The notes beneath the pieces are model-generated. The model was not told where the DNA came from and did not search any database. It was given only the letters and a program-made list of their open reading frames with translations. A stretch of 64,000 bases of DNA from Halocatena marina (lineage in GTDB: Archaea; Halobacteriota; Halobacteria; Halobacteriales; Haloarculaceae). Location of the stretch: the NCBI RefSeq assembly GCF_023276375.1, contig NZ_JALLPK010000002.1:248001-312000 (forward strand). Direction: 5' to 3'. Position numbers and translations under genes: made by a program. This document shows, piece by piece, positions 53,731-61,878 of the stretch; the stretch's first letter is position 1; each line of letters starts with the position of its first letter.

Positions 53731-54111
53731 TCAGACCATTTCGATTACGAATGAATCGATCGACTTGATGTTTGCGTCCTTTGTGTGTCCCTCAAATGTG
53801 AATATTTCGCAAAACGCGTGGGTATCCCCACTATCGTCGTTTATGACGCCGTTCACAGCTGCCGTATCACCGTGGGTGATGATGTTTTCAACCGTTATCT
53901 CGGAAACTCCTTCGACGAAGAGATCTATCGAGTCCACGACGCTCTGTCTTCCTTCGAGTGTTTTCTCACCGATGATCGCCAACCGAACATCGTCGGTGAG
54001 CATCGAAAGAATCGCCTCCTCGTTGCGTTCGCAGAACGCGACGTAAAAGTCCGAAAGAAACTGTTTTCTGGGCGAGTTGCCACAGTTCTCTTCGATCGAA
54101 ATCTCGGGCAT
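53731..54111 (-). CDS. SnoaL/NTF2-like protein
   Basis: 126 residues from ATG 54111 (MPEISIEENCGNSPRKQFLS). The cone-fold pattern is FLSDFYVAFCERNEEAILSM, LTDDVRLAIIGEKTLEGRQS, ITVENIITHGDTAAVNGVIN and an IKSIDSFVIE end. Members bind or isomerise small hydrophobic molecules; no specific role here. A longer reading from 54291 adds a low-complexity leader and is not preferred. Confidence 0.75.
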   Translation of the reverse strand: MPEISIEENCGNSPRKQFLSDFYVAFCERNEEAILSMLTDDVRLAIIGEKTLEGRQSVVDSIDLFVEGVSEITVENIITHGDTAAVNGVINDDSGDTHAFCEIFTFEGHTKDANIKSIDSFVIEMV

Positions 54112-54430
54112 GGCGTGTGTGACTGTTCGATTCGTGCGCTCTTGATTCTTCGCAGTGTTTCGTCCGCGAAAACTATCAGTGTCGCTTCGGAAGAATAGAA
54201 TGGAGAAGGATATTACTGGTAAATCCGATAGAAGCAGATTCCACAATAGACCACAATCACGATTCACTTCACTAGCGATTCGGTTTGTCACGATGGTTTT
54301 TCGAGATACATTCTATATGATAGATTTATCCTCTTGAGTTCATAATTTGAAAGATAATAGAGTTACTCGCAGAGTGCGCACCTTTATATACGTATCATAA
54401 CATGTATATGATATTGTAGGTCCTCGGTTA

Positions 54431-54897
54431 ACTCGTCGGCATCTTCTTGCGACCGGTGGTGTCATAGCTGGTTCAGTCCCTCTAAGTTGGAATTTGAACA
54501 ATGGATCATCCACCCCACTTGCGACTGGCGATGTAGATGGCTAGCCGATGGTACAGCGCGATCCCGGCGGTACCAGCTATGCTCCACATGCGAGTCCCTT
54601 AAAAGATGGTGTGAGTATCCGTCAAAAGCGAACGGTGGCGAAGTAAACGACTCCCAGAGCCGCCATCTCCGCGGTTCGCCACGCCTGCGATCACCAACGG
54701 CGTCGTCTACGTTCCTGTCAGGGCACGTGAGGTCGAAGACGATGGCGGACTCGCGGCTGTGGATGCCAGAACTGGCCGTATTCGGTGATGGTTTTCCCTA
54801 GGAGGACCGTTTTCAGCACTCTCGCCAGCAGCCCTCGTCGACGAGACGCTGTATACACTCGGGAATGGCTATCTCTACGCGCTGGAGGAACGATAAC
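54431..54897 (+). pseudogene. Decayed Tat-secreted PQQ beta-propeller gene
   Basis: A Tat signal relic (RRHLLATGGVIAGSVPLSWN) is followed by a stop, then by RDPGGTSYAPHASPLKDGV, AITNGVVYVPVRAREVEDDG, LAAVDARTGRI and finally VDETLYTLGNGYLYALEER before TAA, spread over several frames. These match blades of the intact propellers at 28711 and 36084. Third family member, inactivated by stops, frameshifts and deletions. Confidence 0.7.
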
Positions 54898-55021
54898 AAC
54901 AATTGTTAGTGAATCACACCGGTCGCCTGCCGACATCAAGCACGAGATGGCAGACATCGCAGAAACCAACAGCCGACAGTTCGTCGTCAACTATACCCAT
55001 CTTCGCCTCTCTCCTTTGTAC

Positions 55022-55573
55022 ATGACTGCCGAACGTGTGACAGTTTCACTCGACAACGATACCGCAGCGGCACTTTCGAATCTCACTGATTGGACCGGAG
55101 AGGGACAGAGCGAAGTGATCCGTCGGGCGCTCACCTTTTACGCCGCAAACTTTGAGGCTGCCGAGGCCGACGCTGGACCGAATCTCGCGACCTATCATCA
55201 GATGCTCTCGGGCGGCGAGCATGTCTTACTCGATATCGACTTCCTGCACTGTTTTCTTGACTATGTCACAGATGAGACAGGTACTCCCGACCCTGCATTC
55301 GTTGACGCCGCTGATACCGTCTCTGACTACCATGCCCACGAGTATGTCGACCGATTCGACAACATCGGAGAACTCCTCGAATGGCTCTCATTTTGCGGCT
55401 TTCTCTCGGTCCGTGCCACCGACGGTGATACCTACCAAGTCGTCTTCCCGTCTGCCTCGCTTCGCTGGTTCATGACTCGGTTTATCAAACGAAGTGTCAG
55501 AGACTTGCCGTTCGAACTCGATATCGAAGCGAGTGTCTCGAAAGTCCTCATCACGGAACGGCGAGTGGAGTAA
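55022..55573 (+). CDS. Ribbon-helix-helix regulator with C-terminal effector domain
   Basis: 183 residues from ATG 55022. The N-terminal RHH is MTAERVTVSLDNDTAAALSN then GQSEVIRRALTFYAANFEAA. The following ~130 residues (HVLLDIDFLHCFLDYVTDET, EYVDRFDNIGELLEWLSFCG) form a ligand or oligomerisation domain found in haloarchaeal CopG-like proteins. It is 135 bp upstream of the transporter/hydantoinase operon in the same direction, so it is the likely regulator of that operon. Confidence 0.82.
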   Translation: MTAERVTVSLDNDTAAALSNLTDWTGEGQSEVIRRALTFYAANFEAAEADAGPNLATYHQMLSGGEHVLLDIDFLHCFLDYVTDETGTPDPAFVDAADTVSDYHAHEYVDRFDNIGELLEWLSFCGFLSVRATDGDTYQVVFPSASLRWFMTRFIKRSVRDLPFELDIEASVSKVLITERRVE

Positions 55574-55708
55574 TACCAGTTATTCACGGAAGTTCATATT
55601 CATTCATATCTGTTCGTACACGGTGTGCATTGTGTACACAGACTACATAACAACCATTTAGAACCATCTCTTGTTTGCTGAGAACATGTCTCATACGAGG
55701 TGGGCACA

Positions 55709-56917
55709 ATGGGAATCGTAGAACGGATTAGAGCAATTGGACCAGGCGCGATGGTGGCAGCTGCATTCATCGGTCCTGGGACAGTTACAACAGCGAGTGT
55801 TACCGGAGCACGGTTCGGTTACGCGCTCATCTGGACGATCGCGTTCTCAGTCATCGCTACCATCGTCCTGCAAGAGATGAGCGCTCGTCTCGGACTCGTA
55901 ACCCGCGAGGGACTCGGCGAAGCTCTCCGCGGTCGGTTCGATAACCCAGTTCTCCGCTATGCGAGCGTCGCGCTCGTCGTCAGTGCCATTGGAATCGGGA
56001 CCGCCGCGTACGAAACGGGGAACATCCTCGGCGGTGCAGCGGGACTAGAAACGGTTACTGGCATCAGCGCGTCCATCTGGGGTCCGTTGATGGGACTCAT
56101 CGGTGCCACATTGCTGTGGACCGGTCGGTACAAGCTCATCGAACGGGCGCTCATCGGCCTCGTGGCCATCATGGGCATCTCCTTTTTCATCGACGCAATC
56201 CTCATCGGCCCGGATTTCAGTGCTATCGCCACAGGGTTCATTCCGACAGTTCCCGAAGGATCAGCGTTCCTCATCACCGGACTCGTCGGTACGACCGTTG
56301 TCGGCTACAATCTCTTCCTCCACGCGAGCAGCGTACAGGAACGGTGGGACGGTCCACAAGACCTTGCTGAATGCCGGACAGATACCATCGCCTCAATTGT
56401 TATCGGCGGCCTCATCACACTCTCTATCCTCATTACCGCTGCCGCCGTATTTCCGGTCGGCACTGAGATCTCGGACGTCGGTACGATGGCCGAACAGCTC
56501 GAACCTGTCGCAGGGACGTACGCGAAGATTTTCTTCAGCATCGGTCTCTTCGCTGCCGGGTTCACCAGTGCGACGACGGCTCCACTCGCGGGTGCCTACG
56601 CGACGGCGGGCGCGCTTGGCTGGGACCGTGATCTGACGGCAACGAAGTTCCGTGCCGTCTGGATAACCATTCTCGGAACTGGAATCGTCTTTTCGGCGCT
56701 CGATTTCAGTCCTGTGCAGGCAATTCTGTTTGCACAGGTCGCTAACGGAGTGCTCCTTCCGATCATCGCGCTCTTTCTCATTTTCGTTATGAACGACACC
56801 ACGAAACTCGACAGCTACGTCAATTCGACTGTACAGAACGTCCTCGGTGGACTCGTCACACTCGTTGTTGTCTGGCTTGGCTTTCGTAGTCTTCTCTCTC
56901 TTGTGGGGGTATTCTAA
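55709..56917 (+). CDS. NRAMP-superfamily transporter lacking metal motifs
   Basis: 402 residues, eleven hydrophobic helices. TM1, where metal transporters have DPGN, reads IGPGTVTTASVTGARFGY; TM6, where they have A-x-x-M-P-H, reads TTVVGYNLFLHASSVQERW with Met, Pro and His all replaced. The fold is otherwise clear (TGRYKLIERALIGLVAIMG and SATTAPLAGAYATAGAL). It probably carries an organic substrate. The HyuA GTG follows its TAA with no gap, so the transporter likely imports the hydantoinase substrate. ATG 55709 is preferred to GTG 55700. Confidence 0.88.
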   Translation: MGIVERIRAIGPGAMVAAAFIGPGTVTTASVTGARFGYALIWTIAFSVIATIVLQEMSARLGLVTREGLGEALRGRFDNPVLRYASVALVVSAIGIGTAAYETGNILGGAAGLETVTGISASIWGPLMGLIGATLLWTGRYKLIERALIGLVAIMGISFFIDAILIGPDFSAIATGFIPTVPEGSAFLITGLVGTTVVGYNLFLHASSVQERWDGPQDLAECRTDTIASIVIGGLITLSILITAAAVFPVGTEISDVGTMAEQLEPVAGTYAKIFFSIGLFAAGFTSATTAPLAGAYATAGALGWDRDLTATKFRAVWITILGTGIVFSALDFSPVQAILFAQVANGVLLPIIALFLIFVMNDTTKLDSYVNSTVQNVLGGLVTLVVVWLGFRSLLSLVGVF

Positions 56918-58930
56918 GTGACAGACAAAACAACCGTCGGCGTAGATGTTGGCGGTACGTTCACCGACATCGTTCTCCTCCGCGGAGATCGGCTCGTGAC
57001 CGCCAAAGTTCCGAGTACCGCAGACCAGAGCGTCGGAGTCATGGAGGGCATCGAGAAAGCCTGCGAGCGGGCTGACATCACCCCCAGTACCATTGATGAC
57101 TTCGCACACGCCATGACCGTCTCGGTCAACGCCTTGCTCGAAGAGGATGGCGCCGAGACCGCACTCGTTACGACCGAGGGCTTCCGTGACGTCCTTGAAA
57201 TCGGTCGTCAGAACCGCCCCTCTCTGTATGACTTCGGTGCAGACAAGCCAGCACCGCTGGTCCCGCGTCGCCGACGATTCACTGTCAGTGAGCGTGCGAC
57301 TCCCGATGGCGTTGTCCAGCCTGTTGATGCTGATGCGGTTCGTGACGTGGCCACGTCTATTCGTGACTCCGGAGCGACTGCCGTCGCTGTCTGTCTGCTC
57401 CACGCCTACGCGCATCCAGAAAATGAGACGACCGTCGCCGACATTCTCGATACAGAGCTTGACATTCCGGTTTCTGTCTCTCACGAGGTTCTCGCGGAGT
57501 TCCGCGAGTACGAGCGGATGTCGACCACGGTCGCCGATGCCTACGTTACGCCAGCGATCGATGCCTACATCGGCCAACTAGCCGATCGGGCGGCTGAGGC
57601 GGGGATCCCGGAACCGCACGTGATGCAAGCAAACGGTGGTATCTCCGATGCTGCGACGGTCCGAAAGCACGCTGTCCGAACGTGCATGTCTGGCCCGGCC
57701 GCGGGTGTCGTCGGCGCCAGAGCGAGCGTCAGTGACCTCGCTGCCGACCGTGACCTTACAGGACTCGTTACGTTCGATATGGGGGGAACCTCCAGCGACG
57801 TGAGCCTCGTCCGCGATGGCAGTGTTGAGAAGACGACGAACGCAGAAATCAACGGCAGACCCATCAAAACGCCGATGGTCGACGTCACAACCGTCGGTGC
57901 TGGCGGTGGGAGCAAAGGGTGGATCGATGCTGGTGGAGCACTTCGTATCGGGCCAGAGTCGGCAGGAGCCGACCCGGGCCCTGTCTGTTATGGCCGCGGT
58001 GGCACCGAACCGACCGTCACGGACGCAAACGTCGTTCTCGGCTATATCGGATCGAGCACCAGCCTCGGCGGTGAACTCTCGATCGACGTCGATGCGGCCC
58101 GTGATGCGCTCGACGCGCTTGCCGACGAAGCCGGACTCGACAGCCCGCTCAGCGCAGCCCGTGGGATGTACCGGGTCGCCAATGCGACTATGACGCGTGC
58201 GATTCGCGCGGTAACGCTCGAACGTGGTTTCGATCCCCGCGGATTCGGACTCGTCGCGTTCGGTGGGGCTGGTCCGATGCACGCCGTCGCACTCGCTGAT
58301 CGCCTCGATATTGGGACTGTCGTCGTTCCACGCGCTTGTGGTGTCCTCTCGGCGTTTGGACTCCTCGCAGCTGACGAGAAACACGACGCTGTCCGAACTC
58401 ACCGGCAGTCGCTCTCGGAGCTCGACGTCGCCAACGTGGAGTCAGCCTACGCGGAGCTCGAAGCGAGCGTCCGCGAGGAGTGCAGTGACCCCGACGCTGC
58501 CGTCCTCACCCGCCGTGCAGATCTCCGCTATGCCGGCCAGAGCTTTGAACTCACCGTGCCTGCGGCCCAGCCATTCGATCCAGAGGCTGCTGCCCAACAG
58601 TTCCACGCTGCTCACGAGACCACCTACGGCTACCAGATGGATGAGGCGGTTGCTCTCGTCAATCTCCGTGTCGAAGCCGCTATCGAACGCGTGGATCCAC
58701 GAGTGACGTACGACGCACCCGGTGACGCTGTGATTGACCAGCGCGAAATCCACTTCTCTGATGGAGCGTATCCGACGGCTGTTTACGACCGTGAGCGACT
58801 TCCACCGCGTGAGACGGTGTCTGGCCCTGCTGTTCTCGAACAGGACGAGAGTACTGTTGTCGTTCCGCCAGCGTGGGAAGCAACTGTGAGACCGGACGGG
58901 TCGCTCGTTATCACGGAGGCAACGCCATGA
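56918..58930 (+). CDS. hyuA: Hydantoinase/oxoprolinase A subunit (HyuA)
   Basis: 670 residues from a GTG abutting the transporter stop. The ASKHA phosphate motif GVDVGGTFTDIVLL opens the protein; adenosine and second-phosphate motifs follow (MQANGGISDAATVRKHAVRT, TFDMGGTSSDVSLVRDGSVE). The C-terminal part carries DLRYAGQSFELTVPA. With HyuB it forms an ATP-dependent hydantoinase, 5-oxoprolinase or acetone/acetophenone-carboxylase type enzyme; these cannot be told apart by eye. The stop overlaps the HyuB ATG. Confidence 0.93.
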   Translation: MTDKTTVGVDVGGTFTDIVLLRGDRLVTAKVPSTADQSVGVMEGIEKACERADITPSTIDDFAHAMTVSVNALLEEDGAETALVTTEGFRDVLEIGRQNRPSLYDFGADKPAPLVPRRRRFTVSERATPDGVVQPVDADAVRDVATSIRDSGATAVAVCLLHAYAHPENETTVADILDTELDIPVSVSHEVLAEFREYERMSTTVADAYVTPAIDAYIGQLADRAAEAGIPEPHVMQANGGISDAATVRKHAVRTCMSGPAAGVVGARASVSDLAADRDLTGLVTFDMGGTSSDVSLVRDGSVEKTTNAEINGRPIKTPMVDVTTVGAGGGSKGWIDAGGALRIGPESAGADPGPVCYGRGGTEPTVTDANVVLGYIGSSTSLGGELSIDVDAARDALDALADEAGLDSPLSAARGMYRVANATMTRAIRAVTLERGFDPRGFGLVAFGGAGPMHAVALADRLDIGTVVVPRACGVLSAFGLLAADEKHDAVRTHRQSLSELDVANVESAYAELEASVREECSDPDAAVLTRRADLRYAGQSFELTVPAAQPFDPEAAAQQFHAAHETTYGYQMDEAVALVNLRVEAAIERVDPRVTYDAPGDAVIDQREIHFSDGAYPTAVYDRERLPPRETVSGPAVLEQDESTVVVPPAWEATVRPDGSLVITEATP

Positions 58931-60648
58931 CGAACGGTGAAAATACAACAGACATCACAGACAGAGAAAACGAAGCGGATACAACCGACACCGAGAACAC
59001 AGTGACAACTACCGATACCGATACTAATACTGATACTGACGCTGTCAGGCTCGAAATTCTCCGGAATCAGTTAGAGAGCGTCGCAGAAGAGATGGGGCAG
59101 GTCCTGATCACGGGATCGTACTCACCGAACATCAAGGAACGACAAGACTGTTCGACCGCTCTGTTCGACATGAACGGCCGGATGATCGCACAGGCCGAGC
59201 ATATCCCCGTTCATCTCGGCGCGATGCCAGAAGCTGTTGATGCGGTCCGCGATCGCGACCCACAGCCCGGTGATGTCTTCGTCCTCAACGATCCGTTCGA
59301 TGGTGGAACACATCTTCCGGACGTGACGCTCGTTTCCCCGCTTGCACCACGCGGGGAAATCATCGGCTACGCTGTTTCTCGTGCACACCACGCTGATATC
59401 GGCGGAATGACACCCGGCAGTATGCCGGCCGGTGCCCGTGAAATCTACCAAGAAGGGCTCCGAATCCCACCGATTCGCCTCGTCTCCGGTGGAGAGGTCA
59501 ACACTGACGTCATGTCATTTATTTTATCAAACGTTCGGACGCCGAACGAACGTCGGGCGGACCTCCGTGCACAGATTGCAGCGAACGACCGCGCTGAGGA
59601 ACGACTCGATGATCTCCTCGACGAGCATGGTAAGCTCGTCCTCTCGGCGTTTGATGCGATCATTGATTACTCTCGTGACCGAATCGCTGCAGAGATCAGA
59701 GCGCTTCCAGACGGAACGTATACCGCAAGTGATGTTCTCGAAGGCGACGGTGTCATCGAACATCGGTCGGGCGTTGACACAACTGCCGTTGAGATTCCGA
59801 TCGAGACAGCAGTTACCGTCGACGGTGACACGATTTTCGTCGACTTTGATGGTACGGCCGATCAGGTGCCGGGGAATCTGAACGCTCCGTTGGCAGTCGC
59901 TAAGAGCGCAGTTTACTTCGTTGTGCGTTGTGTGACTGATCCCGATATTCCACCGAATCAGGGCTGTTACGATCCGGTATCGCTCAATGTCCCGGATGGG
60001 TCACTCCTGAATCCTGATCTACCAGCGGCCGTCGTCGGTGGAAACGTCGAGACGAGTCAGCGCGTGACCGATGTCGTTCTCGCGGCATTCGCCAAGGCAG
60101 TTCCGGACCGCGTCCCGGCTGGGGGGCAAGGAACGATGAACAACCTCACCATCGGCAGTCGGACAGGGTCGTTTACCTACTACGAGACGATCGGCGGTGG
60201 ATTCGGTGCCCGCCCGACGAAGGACGGCATGGAGGGGGTTCAGGTTGCAATGACGAACACACTCAACACGCCGGTCGAGGCGCTGGAATCGGCCTATCCC
60301 CTCCACATCGAGCGCTACGGTTTCCGGAGCGAAAGCGGAGGAGACGGCCGGTTCCGTGGAGGCCTTGGTCTCGAACGATCAGTGACCGTTCAGGAGGATG
60401 CGACTGTCTCACTGCTCACTGAGCGGCGTCGTATCCCTCCCGCTGGTCTCGCAGGCGGCGAAAGCGGCGCAGTTGGCCAGAATCTCATCGACGGTGAACC
60501 AGTCGCTGCCAAGACGTCGATTGATGTCGACGAAGGAACCACAGTAACCGTCCTCACGCCGGGTGGTGGCGGCCACGGAAATCCGTCGGATCGAGACCCG
60601 GCGCATCGTGAGCGCGATCGACTCGATGAGAAAACCGAGGGTGACTGA
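58927..60648 (+). CDS. hyuB: Hydantoinase/oxoprolinase B subunit (HyuB)
   Basis: 573 residues from ATG 58927, overlapping HyuA by 4 bp (ATGA). The core starts about residue 38 at VRLEILRNQLESVAEEMGQV, with the family motifs SYSPNIKERQDCSTALFD, GDVFVLNDPFDGGTHLPDV, AHHADIGGMTPGSMPAGARE, YETIGGGFGARPTKDGMEGV and GGGGHGNPSDRDP. The first 38 residues are an unusual Asp/Thr repeat (TTDTDTNTDTDAV) not part of the family. Catalytic partner of HyuA. Confidence 0.93.
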   Translation: MTNGENTTDITDRENEADTTDTENTVTTTDTDTNTDTDAVRLEILRNQLESVAEEMGQVLITGSYSPNIKERQDCSTALFDMNGRMIAQAEHIPVHLGAMPEAVDAVRDRDPQPGDVFVLNDPFDGGTHLPDVTLVSPLAPRGEIIGYAVSRAHHADIGGMTPGSMPAGAREIYQEGLRIPPIRLVSGGEVNTDVMSFILSNVRTPNERRADLRAQIAANDRAEERLDDLLDEHGKLVLSAFDAIIDYSRDRIAAEIRALPDGTYTASDVLEGDGVIEHRSGVDTTAVEIPIETAVTVDGDTIFVDFDGTADQVPGNLNAPLAVAKSAVYFVVRCVTDPDIPPNQGCYDPVSLNVPDGSLLNPDLPAAVVGGNVETSQRVTDVVLAAFAKAVPDRVPAGGQGTMNNLTIGSRTGSFTYYETIGGGFGARPTKDGMEGVQVAMTNTLNTPVEALESAYPLHIERYGFRSESGGDGRFRGGLGLERSVTVQEDATVSLLTERRRIPPAGLAGGESGAVGQNLIDGEPVAAKTSIDVDEGTTVTVLTPGGGGHGNPSDRDPAHRERDRLDEKTEGD

Positions 60649-60651
60649 CCG

Positions 60652-61398
60652 ATGGCTCCTTCCTTCCCTGAGGACGCGACGGTCCACAGCGACCGGGTCC
60701 GTCTCGGTGTCGTCGTACCGTCCTCGAATACGACAGTCGAATCCGAGTTTGAGCACTGGACGCCCCCCACTGCGTCGGTTCACGCGGCACGAATGCCGCT
60801 TGTAGGGGTGACCGTCGAGGAACTTGACGCGATGGCTGATGATGCTGTTGCCGCAGCCAAACGACTCGCACACGCAGAGATCGATGCGATTGCGTACGCC
60901 TGCACCACGGGCAGTCTCATCCACGGTCACGGCTTCGATGCAGACCTCGAACGACGACTCAGTGAAGTCAGTGATGCACCTGCGGTTGCGACTGCACTGT
61001 CTGTTCGGCGTCTCCTTGATGCGCTTGATGTCACTCGAATTGCCGTCGCGACGCCGTATATTGACGAGTTGAACGAACGGGAACAGGTGTATCTCACGGA
61101 CGCCGGATTCGACGTTGTCCATCTCGATGGCCGTGGGCTGGAACAAAACACCGAAATCGGTCGGCTCACACCAACCGACGCTGCCACACAGGCACGGGAC
61201 ACACTCGCTATCGCTGGCGACATCGACGCCCTGTTCGTCTCCTGTACGAACTACCCAACGCTAGCAGCTATTGACGAAATCCAACAGTCGAGCATCGGAG
61301 AAGATGTCCCGGTGGTCACGAGTAATCTCGCAACACTCTGGGATCTCTGTCGGGTAACCGCTCTCGACACAGCATCGCTCCCTGGTACCCTCCCCTAA
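60652..61398 (+). CDS. Asp/Glu-racemase superfamily protein (maleate isomerase/hydantoin racemase type)
   Basis: 248 residues. RLGVVVPSSNTTVESEFEHW is the opening of the maleate cis-trans isomerase/arylmalonate decarboxylase branch. The two catalytic Cys are in AYACTTGSLIHG and VSCTNYPTLAAID; a phosphate-type SSNT and VTSNLATLWDLCR complete the site. It starts 3 bp after HyuB. Racemisation of a hydantoin or isomerisation of an unsaturated dicarboxylate would fit the pathway. Confidence 0.88.
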   Translation: MAPSFPEDATVHSDRVRLGVVVPSSNTTVESEFEHWTPPTASVHAARMPLVGVTVEELDAMADDAVAAAKRLAHAEIDAIAYACTTGSLIHGHGFDADLERRLSEVSDAPAVATALSVRRLLDALDVTRIAVATPYIDELNEREQVYLTDAGFDVVHLDGRGLEQNTEIGRLTPTDAATQARDTLAIAGDIDALFVSCTNYPTLAAIDEIQQSSIGEDVPVVTSNLATLWDLCRVTALDTASLPGTLP

Positions 61399-61502
61399 CG
61401 CGGTCCACGAGATAGTTCAGGGGACACCCTGTCGGCGTCACCAATGTGGAGGCAGGCTCTGAGAAAATAATCAAAGGATATCCGATAGTACAGTGAGGAC
61501 GT

Positions 61503-61760
61503 CTATGACCGCTCGCGGGCCACTTCCAATGAGGTGAAGAAGCTGAAGTACGCGATGACTCCGGCTGCCATGAAGAGGTAGTAAGCCCATTGTGGACCGT
61601 CGACCGCTTCGAAGATGATACTCACGCCAGTCACCCACACGACGGCGAACATGAGGTCAATCACCATCTGCGGGCACTGCTCGCGGACGTAGTCGCTGAC
61701 GGTATCCATGATCGCCATCATCGTCTGCTGATCTCTGTTTGGGCTGTCTTCATTTTTCAT
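61503..61760 (-). CDS. Small two-helix membrane protein
   Basis: 85 residues: polar MKNEDSPNRDQQTMMAIMDT, an amphipathic YVREQCPQMVIDLMFAVVWV, and a second helix WAYYLFMAAGVIAYFSFFTS. Not assigned. It lies 118 bp downstream of the symporter gene on the same strand and may be in its transcript. Confidence 0.6.
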   Translation of the reverse strand: MKNEDSPNRDQQTMMAIMDTVSDYVREQCPQMVIDLMFAVVWVTGVSIIFEAVDGPQWAYYLFMAAGVIAYFSFFTSLEVARERS

Positions 61761-61878
61761 ATATTTGATTACACTACAGACTCTGTCCGTCGGCGATGGT
61801 TGTGTGTCCGATTGACTCGAATATCCGCGGCGACACCGACGTTACTCTCTCGTTGATCGGTGACTTGGTCGCACACAG

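Noticed and set aside
55681..55692. GAACATGTC before the NRAMP-like gene as an eleventh operator
   Set aside because: The right half-site reads TGTCTC instead of TGTTCG, and the site is only about 17 bp from the start.
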